Source of the DNA: Lysobacter gummosus
GTDB lineage: Bacteria > Pseudomonadota > Gammaproteobacteria > Xanthomonadales > Xanthomonadaceae
Direction of reading: 5' to 3'
Assembly: GCF_001442805.1 (NCBI RefSeq)
Contig: NZ_CP011131.1
Span: forward strand, 4,402,001 to 4,466,000
DNA length: 64,000 nt
The notes under the pieces are model-generated. The model saw nothing but the letters and a program-made list of their open reading frames with translations, did not search any database and was not told the origin of the DNA. Shown here piece after piece: positions 47,179-56,010 of this stretch (its first letter is position 1; each line of letters begins with the position of its first letter). Position numbers and translations under genes: made by a program.

Positions 47179-48177
47179 TCAGCGCCCGTCGATCAGGCGC
47201 GTGGCGATATCCGGCGAGAACGTGCCGGCCGGCGTGTTCGGCGCGATGCCGCAGGGGCCGTCGGAATCGCCCGGCACCTTCACCCACAGCAACATCTCCG
47301 CGCCGCTGGTGGCGGTGCGCGAGACCACGCCGAGCTTGCGTCCGGCCGGATTGCACCACTCGCCGTTGGAACCGTTGCCGTTGCGGCTGGTATCGACCAC
47401 GAACGGTTTCTCGTAGCCGAACTGGCTCTTCAACTGCGCCTTGACCGATGCGCCGTAGGCATTGGAATCGGCGGTGGTCTTGTAGTTCGACACGTTCAAG
47501 GCGAAGCCGCGGATCTCGCCGAGGCCGGCCGAGTTCAGACGCCGCGCCATTTCGTCCGCGGCGATCCAGCCGGCGTTGCCGCCGTCGTGATAGACCATCG
47601 CATTGGGCGCGCGCAGCTTGAACTCGCGCGCGGCGTAGCTCAGCAAGCCGAGCCGTTCGGTCTGCTTGGCCTCGCTCAGGCAGTCTTTCAACTGAGCCAG
47701 GGCATCGGGCTCGATCACCACCACGGCGCGGGTATTGCCGATGCCGGAGGCGAAACTGGAAATCCAGGCGCGATAAGCCTCGGCGCTGCCCGCGCCGCCT
47801 TCGGAATGGCTGCCGCAATCGCGGCTGGTGATGTTGTACGCGACCAGGATCGGCAGCTTGTCGGCGGCGCGCGCGGCCTCGACGAAACGCGACACCGCGC
47901 TGCCGATGTTGCCGCTCCAGTTGCCGAACCAGCGCGCCATCGGCTTGGTCGCAATCGAAGTCTTGATCGTGCTCGCGCGCGAGTCGGAGGCATGATCGCG
48001 CACCCACACCGCCGGATTGGAATCGGGATCGACATAGAAACCGCTGCTCTGGTTCGCCGCGGTCGCGCAGCCGCTGCCGAACACGGCGGCCACGGCCAGC
48101 AGCAAGGTCGCCGGGGCGACGCGATTGCGCGAATGATTCCGGGCCATCGATGCCGCGGCCTTGTTTGTTTGACGCAT
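47179..48177 (-). CDS. Glycoside hydrolase family 6 (cellulase-type)
   Basis: Start 48177 follows GGAGGAGAC; longer frames upstream are not credible. The 332-aa protein has a basic N-region and export signal (RVAPATLLLAVAAVFGSGC). GH6 signatures are clear: LVAYNITSRDCGSHSEG with the Asp near 120 and AVVVIEPDAL with the proton-donor Asp near 158, plus DTSRNGNGSNGEWCNPAGR and LLWVKVPGDSDG near the C-terminus. GH6 enzymes are inverting endoglucanases or cellobiohydrolases acting on beta-1,4-glucan outside the cell. No carbohydrate-binding module is attached. Confidence 0.94.
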   Translation of the reverse strand: MRQTNKAAASMARNHSRNRVAPATLLLAVAAVFGSGCATAANQSSGFYVDPDSNPAVWVRDHASDSRASTIKTSIATKPMARWFGNWSGNIGSAVSRFVEAARAADKLPILVAYNITSRDCGSHSEGGAGSAEAYRAWISSFASGIGNTRAVVVIEPDALAQLKDCLSEAKQTERLGLLSYAAREFKLRAPNAMVYHDGGNAGWIAADEMARRLNSAGLGEIRGFALNVSNYKTTADSNAYGASVKAQLKSQFGYEKPFVVDTSRNGNGSNGEWCNPAGRKLGVVSRTATSGAEMLLWVKVPGDSDGPCGIAPNTPAGTFSPDIATRLIDGR

Positions 48178-48660
48178 GTCTCCTCCTGCAAGTGACGCAT
48201 TGACGGGTAGTGGTCGGCGGCGATGCGTTCGTTTCGCGCGATACCTAGTTTTTGTTGCTACAGCCATCAGCTCTACTTTGTTCGCAAGTGCCCGTACCCG
48301 ACAAAATGACCGCGCCGCCGGCATTGCACTTTTAAATTCCTCACACTTTCGGATATTGGTCGCGGCAATCATCGACAGTGAAAATTCGTCGTGTTAGTCG
48401 TGGACGCATGCTCCCTTCCCCGGAGCATGCGTCCATCAACTATCGGCCGGCCCGAACCACAACGATCAAGCGCAACCGAACACTCCCTCCAGAGCACGCG
48501 TTCAGTCTAAGCAGATAGGCTGTCGCCGACCTGTCGCAGTTGCGGCAACGACTCAGGCCGCAGCGCATCAGGCGCGAGATCGGCCTGTCGAATCCCCTTC
48601 TCACCTGGCATGCGCCGTTCGCGCAAGGCGCACGGCTATCCAGGTCATCCAGGAGTTTCA
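48178..48660. other. Divergent promoter region, GH6 gene and response regulator
   Basis: About 480 bp with AT-rich tracts (around 48240-48270 and 48320-48390) between two divergent starts. It holds a strong inverted repeat at 48401-48435. No coding frame looks real. Confidence 0.5.
48401..48435. promoter_or_regulatory. 14-bp perfect inverted repeat, possible operator
   Basis: tggacgcatgctcc and ggagcatgcgtcca flank a 7-nt loop (cttcccc). Position between divergent genes and the absence of a T-run argue for a protein-binding dyad rather than a terminator. A binding site for the adjacent response regulator is one possibility. Confidence 0.4.
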
Positions 48661-49371
48661 ATGCGTATTTTCTTGATCGAAGACAATCTCGACCTGGCCC
48701 AGGCCGTGGTGCAGCATCTGCGCCGCACCGGCAACGCCGTCGATCACGAATCCGACGGCCTCAACGCCTGCCGTTTTCTCGAACACGAACGCTACGATCT
48801 GATCCTGCTCGACATCGGCCTGCCGCGCATGGACGGCCTGAGCCTGCTCGCCGAACTGCGCCGCCGCGGCGACGCCACGCCGGTGCTGATGCTGACCGAG
48901 CGTTCCGACATCGAAGACCGCATCAGCGCGCTCGATGTCGGCGCCGACGACTACATCGGCAAGCCCTTCGACTTCCGCGAACTCAGCGCGCGCTGCCGCG
49001 CCCTCACCCGCCGCCGTCAGGCCCAGACCTCGAGCCTGGTGCGCATCGGCCCGCTGGTGATGGACAACGCCGCGCGCCGGGTGAAGTTCGAGGACCGCAC
49101 CATCGACCTGCCCAATCGCGAATACAGCCTGCTGGAAATCCTGGTCGGCCGGCTCGGCCAGGTGGTCAGCAAGAGCGAAATCACCAATCGCTTGTTCGCG
49201 CTGAGCGAAGAAGCCGGCTCGAACACGGTCGAGCTTTACATCGCGCGGCTGCGCAAGAAACTGCCGCAGCAGTTCCTGCGCATCGTCACCGTGCGCGGCT
49301 CGGGTTATCTGGCCGAGACCATCCGCGGCGAATCGATCCTGGCCGCGTCGGCCGGCGTCGCCCACGACTGA
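48661..49371 (+). CDS. OmpR/TctD-type response regulator
   Basis: Start 48661 is preceded by AGGAG. The 236-aa protein has a receiver domain with the phosphoacceptor Asp at 51 (LILLDIGLPRMDGL), the Thr of LMLTERSD and the Lys of ADDYIGKPFDF. A winged-helix DNA-binding domain follows (LPNREYSLLEILVG, SNTVELYIARLRKKL). It is 6 bp upstream of the sensor kinase, so they form a two-component pair. It probably controls the divergent GH6 gene or its own operon, which is inference. Confidence 0.94.
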   Translation: MRIFLIEDNLDLAQAVVQHLRRTGNAVDHESDGLNACRFLEHERYDLILLDIGLPRMDGLSLLAELRRRGDATPVLMLTERSDIEDRISALDVGADDYIGKPFDFRELSARCRALTRRRQAQTSSLVRIGPLVMDNAARRVKFEDRTIDLPNREYSLLEILVGRLGQVVSKSEITNRLFALSEEAGSNTVELYIARLRKKLPQQFLRIVTVRGSGYLAETIRGESILAASAGVAHD

Positions 49372-49377
49372 GCGCGC

Positions 49378-50766
49378 ATGACCGAGCCCGAACACACGCG
49401 CCCTTCGATTCGGCGCACTCTGCTGCTGTCGATCGGCCTGTTGTCGCTGGTCGGCATGCTGCTGTTGTTCTTCGGCGCCAGCCAGTACGGCCGGCGCGCC
49501 GCGGATTTGTCCTACGACCGCTTGCTCAACGCCTCGGCGCTGACCATCGCCGACAGCATCACCCTGGTCGATGGACAGTGGGAGGCGAACATCCCCTGCG
49601 CCGCGCTGGAACTGCTGTCGGCGGCGCCGGACGACCGCGCGTTCTACCGGGTGTTTCTCGCCGGCGGACGCACCCTGACCGGTTACGACGACTTGCCGCG
49701 GCCGCCATCGGCGGCGAGCGATCACGCGAGCTTCTTCGATGCGCAGTACCGCGGCGAAGCCGTTCGCTTCGCCGTATTGCGCCGCGCCGCCAGCAGCGCC
49801 GACGGACCGGAAGCGGCGCTGGTGCAGATCGGCCAGACCCGGCGCGCGCGCGATGAAGTCGCGAAGGACATCGTCTGGCATGTCACCGGCTGGATCGCGA
49901 TATTCACCGTGGCGATTTTGCTGCTAGCGTGGTTCGCGATCGATCGCGCATTGCAACCGCTGGCGCGGATCGAACAGGATTTCAGCGTGCGCACGCCGTT
50001 CGACCTGCGCCCGATCACCCGCGCGGTGCCGACCGAGCTGTCGCACGTGGTGGCGGCGCAAAACCACTTCATGTCGCGGCTTTCCACCAACATCGACGTG
50101 TTGCGCACCTACATCGCCGAAGCCGCGCATCAGATGCGCAATCCGCTGGCTTCGCTGCGCGCGCAGGCGCAGTTGTCGCTGCACCAGAACAATCCGCAGC
50201 AATGGCGGCAGGGCCTGTACGCGATCGAGCGCCACTCCGGCAAGCTCAGCCGCCTGCTCAACCAGTTGCTCAGCCACGCCAACGTGACCCATCGCGCCGA
50301 ACTGCACAACTTCAAGCCCTTGAACCTGGAAACCATCGCCCGCCAGGCCCTGCACGAATCGGTGCCGCAGGCCGAACCGCGGCCGCGGGTGAGTTTCGAA
50401 TGCAAGGCCGGCGACACCGCGCTGCACGGCGACGCGCTGATGCTGCGCGAGGCGATCAAGAACCTGATCGACAACGCGATCAAGCACGGCGCCGGCGCCG
50501 AATCGCCGGTGCAGGTGCTGCTAGAGCAGGATGACTGCGGGCTTGCGCTCAGCGTCAGCGACGCCGGCCCCGGCATGAGCGCGGAGGATTGCGAGCGCGC
50601 GTTCGAGCGCTTCGGCCGCGGCGAAAACGCTTCGGCGCAGGGCGCGGGATTGGGACTGGCGATCGTCAAGCGCGTGGTCGAGAGCCACGGCGGCCGCGTC
50701 GTGCTGGCGCCGTCGCGGCTCGGCGGTCTGAGCGTGCGCCTGCACCTGCCCAAGGACGCGGCATGA
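49378..50766 (+). CDS. TctE/QseC-like sensor histidine kinase
   Basis: The 462-aa protein has two membrane helices (about 14-33 and 169-188) enclosing a periplasmic domain of about 135 aa of the 2CSK_N type. A HAMP-like linker follows, then the H box AAHQMRNPLASL (His251), the N box IKNLIDNAIKHG, and G boxes DAGPGM and GAGLGLAI. The stop overlaps the start of the solute-binding protein (ATGA), which implies tight coupling. TctE-type kinases often sense ligand through a periplasmic binding protein. Confidence 0.94.
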   Translation: MTEPEHTRPSIRRTLLLSIGLLSLVGMLLLFFGASQYGRRAADLSYDRLLNASALTIADSITLVDGQWEANIPCAALELLSAAPDDRAFYRVFLAGGRTLTGYDDLPRPPSAASDHASFFDAQYRGEAVRFAVLRRAASSADGPEAALVQIGQTRRARDEVAKDIVWHVTGWIAIFTVAILLLAWFAIDRALQPLARIEQDFSVRTPFDLRPITRAVPTELSHVVAAQNHFMSRLSTNIDVLRTYIAEAAHQMRNPLASLRAQAQLSLHQNNPQQWRQGLYAIERHSGKLSRLLNQLLSHANVTHRAELHNFKPLNLETIARQALHESVPQAEPRPRVSFECKAGDTALHGDALMLREAIKNLIDNAIKHGAGAESPVQVLLEQDDCGLALSVSDAGPGMSAEDCERAFERFGRGENASAQGAGLGLAIVKRVVESHGGRVVLAPSRLGGLSVRLHLPKDAA

Positions 50767-51893
50767 AACTGCTGCGGCTGATCGCGACGATGGCGCTGTT
50801 CCTGATCGCTTCGGTCGGCGCGGTGTATCTGGCGCCGGCGCAGGCGCGGCCGAAGCAGAACGAACGCATCGCCGTGTTCGAACCGTCCATCGCCCGGCAA
50901 GGCCGGCTGGTCTTGCATGGATCGTCCAATGTCGGCCTGATGCGCGCGCTGATCCTCGACTATCAGCGCATCCATCCCGGCGTCGAGGTGCGTTACTCGC
51001 ATCTGGACACGCAGGACATCTACCAGCGCAGCGCGCGCTCGGCGGCGGCGCAGGAACGCCCCGACCTGCTGCTGAGCGCCAGCACCGACCTGCAGATCAA
51101 ACTGGTCAACGACGGTTACAGCCGGCCATACCGCTCACCGCAGAACCAGGCCCTGCCCACGGCCGCGCGCTGGCGCGACGAAATCTTCGCCTACGGTTAC
51201 GAGCCGGTGGTGATGGTCTACAACACCGCGCACCTGGACGCGCAGCGCGCGCCGCGGACCCGCAGCCAGTTGCAAAAACTGCTGCGCGAATCCGAGCACC
51301 CGCTGCGCGGCCGCATCGCCCTGCAAGACCCGCGCGACAGCGCCGTGGCGTATTTCATCGCCACGCAGGAAGCCAAGCTGCTCGGCAACGACGCCGGCCC
51401 CATGCTGACCTCGCTCGGCGAAAACCAGGCGCGCCTGTTCAAGCGCATGGACAACTTGCTCGATCAGCTCTCGTCGGGCGAAATGGTGGCCGCCTACGGC
51501 GTCTTCGGCTCGTACGCCCTGCAGCGCATCGAGCGCGGCGCGCCGCTGCGGATCGTGCTACCGCGCGATCATCTGCTGCTGGTCGCGCGCACCGCGCTGA
51601 TCCTGCGCGACGCGCCCAATCCGGCCGAAGCGCAGCGCTTTCTCGATCACCTGCTGTCGGCGCGCGGACAGGCCATCCTCGCCCGCGAGGCCAAGCTGAT
51701 TCCGGCGCGCACCGACCTGCCCGCGCCGGCGCGCATCTACCCGGACCTGGACCCGAACAGCACGACCCTGCGGCGCACGCCGCTGGGCCTGGGCTTCCTG
51801 GTCTACCTGGACGAAGTGAAGCGGCGGCGCTTCCTGCAGCAATGGCGCAATTACCTGGCACCCGACAGCGCCGCCACGGCGGCGGCACGCTGA
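50763..51893 (+). CDS. Periplasmic solute-binding protein coupled to the kinase
   Basis: ATG 50763 overlaps the kinase stop by 4 nt. The 376-aa product has a signal peptide or anchor (MKLLRLIATMALFLIASVGA) and the fold of a type 2 periplasmic binding protein (LVLHGSSNVGLMRALILDYQ, RPDLLLSASTDLQIKLVNDG, YGYEPVVMVYNTAHL). Iron- or molybdate-type ABC receptors look similar. No permease or ATPase gene is adjacent, so a sensory role, like PgtC or TctC-linked systems, is more likely than transport. The ligand is unknown. Confidence 0.88.
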   Translation: MKLLRLIATMALFLIASVGAVYLAPAQARPKQNERIAVFEPSIARQGRLVLHGSSNVGLMRALILDYQRIHPGVEVRYSHLDTQDIYQRSARSAAAQERPDLLLSASTDLQIKLVNDGYSRPYRSPQNQALPTAARWRDEIFAYGYEPVVMVYNTAHLDAQRAPRTRSQLQKLLRESEHPLRGRIALQDPRDSAVAYFIATQEAKLLGNDAGPMLTSLGENQARLFKRMDNLLDQLSSGEMVAAYGVFGSYALQRIERGAPLRIVLPRDHLLLVARTALILRDAPNPAEAQRFLDHLLSARGQAILAREAKLIPARTDLPAPARIYPDLDPNSTTLRRTPLGLGFLVYLDEVKRRRFLQQWRNYLAPDSAATAAAR

Positions 51894-51901
51894 GTCGCCG
51901 C

Positions 51902-52324
51902 TTACGCCAACGGCGCGAGCTGCAACTGCTCGAACAACTGGTTCTGCGCCTTCTTGGCGAGCGAACGCGGCACCTTCACCATGAACCCGCCGCCGCCCAG
52001 CGCGACATCGCCCTGGATGATGAAACCGTTGATGCGCACGTAGCTGGTGATCGAATACTTCGTCCCCGAGCGGTCCAATTCCAGGAACATCGGCGCGGTC
52101 AGGAAGCCGCTGCCTTTCTGGTAGGTGCGCTTATCGCCCTGGTTGTGCTTGAGCGCGTAACCGTTGCTCGCGGCCCAGGCATCGACGATGGCGTACACGT
52201 CCTGCTGCGAATCGAACTCCACATGATCGCGCTGATTGCTGCCGTTCTTGGCCATCAACGCCATGACGTTGAGAAAAGCCAAGCCGCACAAAGCGCCGAA
52301 CAGCGCCAAACCGACGATCCCCAT
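51902..52324 (-). CDS. Small membrane-anchored protein of unknown function
   Basis: ATG 52324 lies 9 nt after AAGGAG (a TTG 3 nt upstream is an alternative). The 140-aa protein has an N-terminal membrane helix (GIVGLALFGALCGLAFLNVM), then a mixed domain (VYAIVDAWAASNGYALKHNQ, YSITSYVRINGFIIQGDVAL). No cysteines or enzyme motifs are seen and I do not recognise the family. It is convergent with the solute-binding gene, 8 bp apart. Confidence 0.75.
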   Translation of the reverse strand: MGIVGLALFGALCGLAFLNVMALMAKNGSNQRDHVEFDSQQDVYAIVDAWAASNGYALKHNQGDKRTYQKGSGFLTAPMFLELDRSGTKYSITSYVRINGFIIQGDVALGGGGFMVKVPRSLAKKAQNQLFEQLQLAPLA

Positions 52325-52538
52325 CAAACCCGCTCCTTGTAAGTGTTTGCGATGATCCGGCGCGTGGTCGCGGCGTTTTCCGGCGGCGACCAGCGGGCCG
52401 GCATCATAACAGCCGCGCCACGTGCGCTATTTGCCGCTGGTGTTGGCCTGCACGCGATCGCGGGCGCGCTCTCGATGCGCGGTCTCGTGCGCCCTGCCGG
52501 GCCACCGACAGCTCGCGGGCGCCTGTTTTTCCCGACCG

Positions 52539-52973
52539 CTACGGCCCAAGCCGCTTGTAGAGAAAGGCCGACGACGCCGGGCAAAGCGAAGCGAACTCTT
52601 GCGTCGCCGCGATTGCCGGAGGGGCCTGCGTCCTGTCGAGATCGACGAAGTCCAGTCGCCGGAAGAAATCGGCCGCAGTCGTAGTCAGAAGATAGAGGCC
52701 CACCGCCCCGCTTTCTGCCGCCGCGCGCTCGGCAAAACCCACCAGGGCGACGCCGAGGCCGCTGCCGCGCAACTCAGCAGACACCGCCAGGGAGCGCAGC
52801 AAGACGTGGGGGCCGTCGAGTTCCAACCCGACCACCCCGTCGATGACGTTGCCTCGGCGCGCCGCAAAGAGCCTGACTGTCGAGTTTGCGCCGAGGTCCG
52901 CCACCGGCAGCCCGCTGCCCGCCAGAAAAGCCAGTGTTTCTGGTTCGATGAGAACCGGTGAAACCAGACGCAT
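52539..52973 (-). CDS. arsN2: GNAT acetyltransferase, ArsN2-like
   Basis: This 144-aa GNAT protein has the acetyl-CoA loop RSLAVSAELRGSGLGVALV and the C-terminal signature AATQEFASLCPASSAFLYK, which is typical of ArsN2 proteins found in arsenic-resistance clusters. ArsN1 is known to acetylate methylarsenical or phosphinothricin-like compounds; ArsN2's chemistry is less certain. Just upstream lies the decayed tail of an ACR3 arsenite pump, which supports an arsenic-resistance origin. Length is normal and the CoA site intact. Confidence 0.82.
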   Translation of the reverse strand: MRLVSPVLIEPETLAFLAGSGLPVADLGANSTVRLFAARRGNVIDGVVGLELDGPHVLLRSLAVSAELRGSGLGVALVGFAERAAAESGAVGLYLLTTTAADFFRRLDFVDLDRTQAPPAIAATQEFASLCPASSAFLYKRLGP

Positions 52974-53001
52974 AGTGATAGTCCTGTTGCTTGATCGATT
53001 T

Positions 53002-53247
53002 TCAACGAACCGATGACACGCCCGCCTCGCACCAACTTTTCGAACGGCTGACGATATGTATTACCGATAGCATAACGGGCATCTCGATGAGTACCGCGGC
53101 CGCCGTCAGCGCAGCATCCGATCGCGCTGCGAACAAATTGGCCGCGGCAGCGCCAATCAGAGCCGCCTCCCCTGCAGTGCGACGGGCCACGCCGAGGCGC
53201 CGGTTCAAGCAGCAGACCAGCGCGTTCATTGCCCGCGCACCCCGCAT
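53002..53247 (-). pseudogene. Decayed 3' end of an ACR3-type arsenite efflux gene
   Basis: The frame reads GEAALIGAAAANLFAARSDA and then AVLIEMPVMLSVIHIVSRSK. This matches the last helices of ACR3 transporters, which I recall as ending in a block like ATVVGVLVEVPVMLS. Only the terminal part remains; the eight or nine preceding helices are absent and the conserved ASNFFELA motif is corrupted. It lies between chrA and arsN2 on the same strand, as intact arsenic operons would be ordered. Confidence 0.65.
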
Positions 53248-53286
53248 GCGCCATACGCAAGATCGCAGTTCCGAGCCGCTGCGACG

Positions 53287-54510
53287 TTACGACCATCCGG
53301 CCAGGTTCGCCGCTATGGACGCGGCCACGCACCACAGCACGACCCACAGCGCCGAGACTCTAACGGCCGCCAACAGCGAAAACCCGATCACAGCGACGGC
53401 GATATCAGTCAAGCCGCGCACACCCTCGGTCAGGACCGGATCGTAGAACGCCGCTATCAGCAATCCGACGACGGCGGCGTTAACGCCGGCCATCGCGTTG
53501 GCAGCCCAGGGTCGCTGCACCAGACGCCCCCAGATCGGCAGCACCGCCAGCAACAACAAGAAGCCGGGGATGAACACCGCCAGCAACGCAACGGCCGCAC
53601 CCACCAGAGGCGAAGAATTCAACGGCACCTCCGCACCGAGAAACGCAGCCAAGGAGAACATCGGCCCGGGCATCGCCTGCGCAGCGCCGTAACCGGACAA
53701 GAAACTGTCAGCCCCCATCCAACCGCTCTTCACCACCGATTCCTGCAACAGCGGCAACACGACATGACCGCCCCCGAACACCAGCGCCCCGGCCCGGTAG
53801 AACGCGGCGGCCAGCCCCGCGGTCGTGGGCTCACTCGCAGACGGCCACATCAACGCACCACATAAGCCAAGCAGGAAAACGCCCAGAAACACTATTCCGC
53901 CGCGACTGCCGTAGCGTATGGGGAAAGCAGCGACAGCACCTGCGGCCGCACGCCTGCACACCAAGGTCCCCAGCATCCCTCCGAGCGCAATCGCGATGAG
54001 CTGCATCCACGCGCTGCCGGTCGCCACGATCAGGGCCGCCGCACCGGCGGCGATCAGAGCACGCGTCGCATCCGGCGCCAATTGCCGCACCATGCCCAAC
54101 AGACCGTGCGCGACCACGACCACGGCAACCAACTTCAGACCATGCACCGCCGCCGCGCCAACACCGTGCCCGAGCTGCGGCGCCAGCGCGGCGAAGCCGA
54201 CCATCAACAGCGCCGATGGCAGCGTGAACGCGATGAAGGCCGCAAGCGCGCCGAGCCAGCCGCCACGGAACAACCCAATCGCAAACCCCATCTGGCTACT
54301 GGCCGGCCCCGGCAGAAACTGACACACCGACAACAACTGCGCGAAGCGGGCATCGTCCAGCCACCCTCGCCGCGTCACGAACTCCTGGCGAAAGTAGGCC
54401 AGATGAGCGATCGGGCCGCCGAACGAGGTCAGGCCCAGCCCCAGGAACACCCGGAACACTTCGCTTGCCGAGCCCGGACTTAGCGCGTCTTTGGGGGCTA
54501 TATCGGACAA
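53287..54510 (-). CDS. chrA: Chromate efflux transporter ChrA
   Basis: The 407-aa inner-membrane protein contains two homologous CHR domains. The first has FRVFLGLGLTSFGGPIAHLA, QLLSVCQFLPGPASSQMGFA; the second has ALVFGGGHVVLPLLQESVVK and SGYGAAQAMPGPMFSLAAFL. The paired FGGP/GGGH and PGP motifs are the ChrA signature. It exports chromate using the proton gradient. Length suits the long-chain family. It heads a metal-resistance remnant with the ACR3 fragment and arsN2. Confidence 0.93.
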   Translation of the reverse strand: MSDIAPKDALSPGSASEVFRVFLGLGLTSFGGPIAHLAYFRQEFVTRRGWLDDARFAQLLSVCQFLPGPASSQMGFAIGLFRGGWLGALAAFIAFTLPSALLMVGFAALAPQLGHGVGAAAVHGLKLVAVVVVAHGLLGMVRQLAPDATRALIAAGAAALIVATGSAWMQLIAIALGGMLGTLVCRRAAAGAVAAFPIRYGSRGGIVFLGVFLLGLCGALMWPSASEPTTAGLAAAFYRAGALVFGGGHVVLPLLQESVVKSGWMGADSFLSGYGAAQAMPGPMFSLAAFLGAEVPLNSSPLVGAAVALLAVFIPGFLLLLAVLPIWGRLVQRPWAANAMAGVNAAVVGLLIAAFYDPVLTEGVRGLTDIAVAVIGFSLLAAVRVSALWVVLWCVAASIAANLAGWS

Positions 54511-54750
54511 CGGCGGCTCACAGTGAAAGTGAAGGCAGACGTCATGCTACCAACACGCCTGTGTCAGTTAGCAGCCGGGAATCCGCAGAGGGTTTGTGGG
54601 TTCGAAAACCGACACAGAGGCAATCGACAAGTGCGTTGCATGGACTTGGTCGTGCCGGATAGAACTCCAACGCTGCCGGGCCGACCAGCGGACAGGGCCG
54701 GCAGTATTGGCGCCCTTGCCGCGCCAGAAGCATGAGCGATCGCGCATGCA

Positions 54751-54790
54751 GAATAAGAAAAGGCACCTAGGGCGCTGGCCCTAGGTGCCT
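54751..54790 (-). terminator. Terminator beside the left attachment site
   Basis: A perfect 13-bp stem (54761-54773 with 54778-54790) with loop gctg is followed on the minus strand by TTTCTTATTC. By its place after the tRNA fragment, it was probably the original terminator of tRNA-Lys before the island inserted. Confidence 0.85.
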
Positions 54791-54846
54791 GTTTTATTTG
54801 GTGGGTCGTGAAGGATTCGAACCTTCGACCAAAAGATTAAAAGTCT
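54785..54846. mobile_element. Left attachment site (62-bp direct repeat of tRNA-Lys 3' end)
   Basis: These 62 bases are identical to 62407-62468. They include 3' flanking sequence (gtgcctgttttatt) and, from 54799, the last 48 nt of tRNA-Lys with its CCA. The rest of the tRNA is missing here. This is the classic footprint of integration into a tRNA gene. Confidence 0.92.
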
Positions 54847-55074
54847 CTGCTAGTAAGGCTTTAAATTCAATCACTTAGATTACCCAATTTTTCCGAAGGC
54901 AGGCGCATAAGGCACTGATTGCACTAGAACACTGGCCGTAATTTTCCCGGCTTAGAGGCTAGTTTCATCACACAATCGCGGTCCAACCTAGGCCCTATGC
55001 GGTGGCCGAATCCTCTCACAGCTGGCGCCCGCCACTCGCCATAGTCAAGCCGCTGGAGTCGGCGGATATTCGAT

Positions 55075-56010
55075 TCAGGGAAGTACTTTGCGAGGCAAGA
55101 TTTTACTAAGCGACATGGCGCCGTAGGATCGCAACAAAGCCTCTGCAAAGTTGGGTTCAACGCTTAGCACGAAGGCCAGCTCACCTTTCAGTCGCTCAAC
55201 CTGATCATCGTCCAGATCCCCGTTGACATATCGATTAATGCCAGCGCGAACTCCTCGCTTCCTTAGTCGCCCGACTGAAACGTCAGCAGCATTGGTTAGC
55301 GTCAGACCAGTCACCCGCATCGCATTTCCACGACCAACAGCCACCCGCTTCTTTTCATTTATCTCAAGCTTTGGATGGCTCATAGTTGCGCATGCTTTTC
55401 GGATTGCAATCTCAATTCCTCGAAGCTTATCGGGTTCGCGAGACGAAACCGTTATATCGTCCGAGTATCGCGTATAAACCACGTCGGCTTGACTAGCCAG
55501 CCCAGAAATTAAAGTATCAAATTCAAACATCACTGAATTCGACAGCATTGGTGAACTTGGCGCACCAATACAGAGCACTTGACGCCCTTCAGGCCGCCAC
55601 AAACAGGCGTTCATAATAAACATAACTTCCGCATCCGAAATATTCGCAATGTGAGCGCGAAGATGAGCGGATAAAGCTGGAGCGTCAATTGATGGAAAGA
55701 AATCCGAAAAATCCAGCTTTGTTATAAATTTTGCTGACGCATGCCTACGCGCATTATCGCAAATCGATAACCCGATGCGATAGGCTGTTGCGGAATCATG
55801 GACTGGCAGATAGGCCCCAAGAATTTCCACCAAGGCTCGCTGAATCGCCTTAACCTCTTTCGCGGGCTGCGCCACGAACCTGAAATCTCGCCCGTTACTT
55901 TTTGGGATAACGAATTTTTTGTAGCGCAGATATGCGCTACTGGCTATGCGCCGACAAGCCTGCGAGGAAATACCTACTTTCTCAGCGACTTGACTGACTA
56001 ACCCAATCAT
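55075..56010 (-). CDS. Retron reverse transcriptase
   Basis: This 311-aa RT has the retron hallmarks: NARRH (86-90, the N-A-x-x-H of region X), KLDFSDFFPSI (98 on), IGAPSSP (148-154), the catalytic Y-S-D-D at 182-185 in VVYTRYSDDITVSS, and V-T-G at 233-235 in MRVTGLTLTN. It would copy the msd part of the adjacent non-coding RNA into multicopy single-stranded DNA. Its ATG overlaps the effector stop (ATGA), so the two are co-translated. Length is normal for retron RTs. Codon use is AT-rich compared with the chromosome. Confidence 0.94.
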   Translation of the reverse strand: MIGLVSQVAEKVGISSQACRRIASSAYLRYKKFVIPKSNGRDFRFVAQPAKEVKAIQRALVEILGAYLPVHDSATAYRIGLSICDNARRHASAKFITKLDFSDFFPSIDAPALSAHLRAHIANISDAEVMFIMNACLWRPEGRQVLCIGAPSSPMLSNSVMFEFDTLISGLASQADVVYTRYSDDITVSSREPDKLRGIEIAIRKACATMSHPKLEINEKKRVAVGRGNAMRVTGLTLTNAADVSVGRLRKRGVRAGINRYVNGDLDDDQVERLKGELAFVLSVEPNFAEALLRSYGAMSLSKILPRKVLP

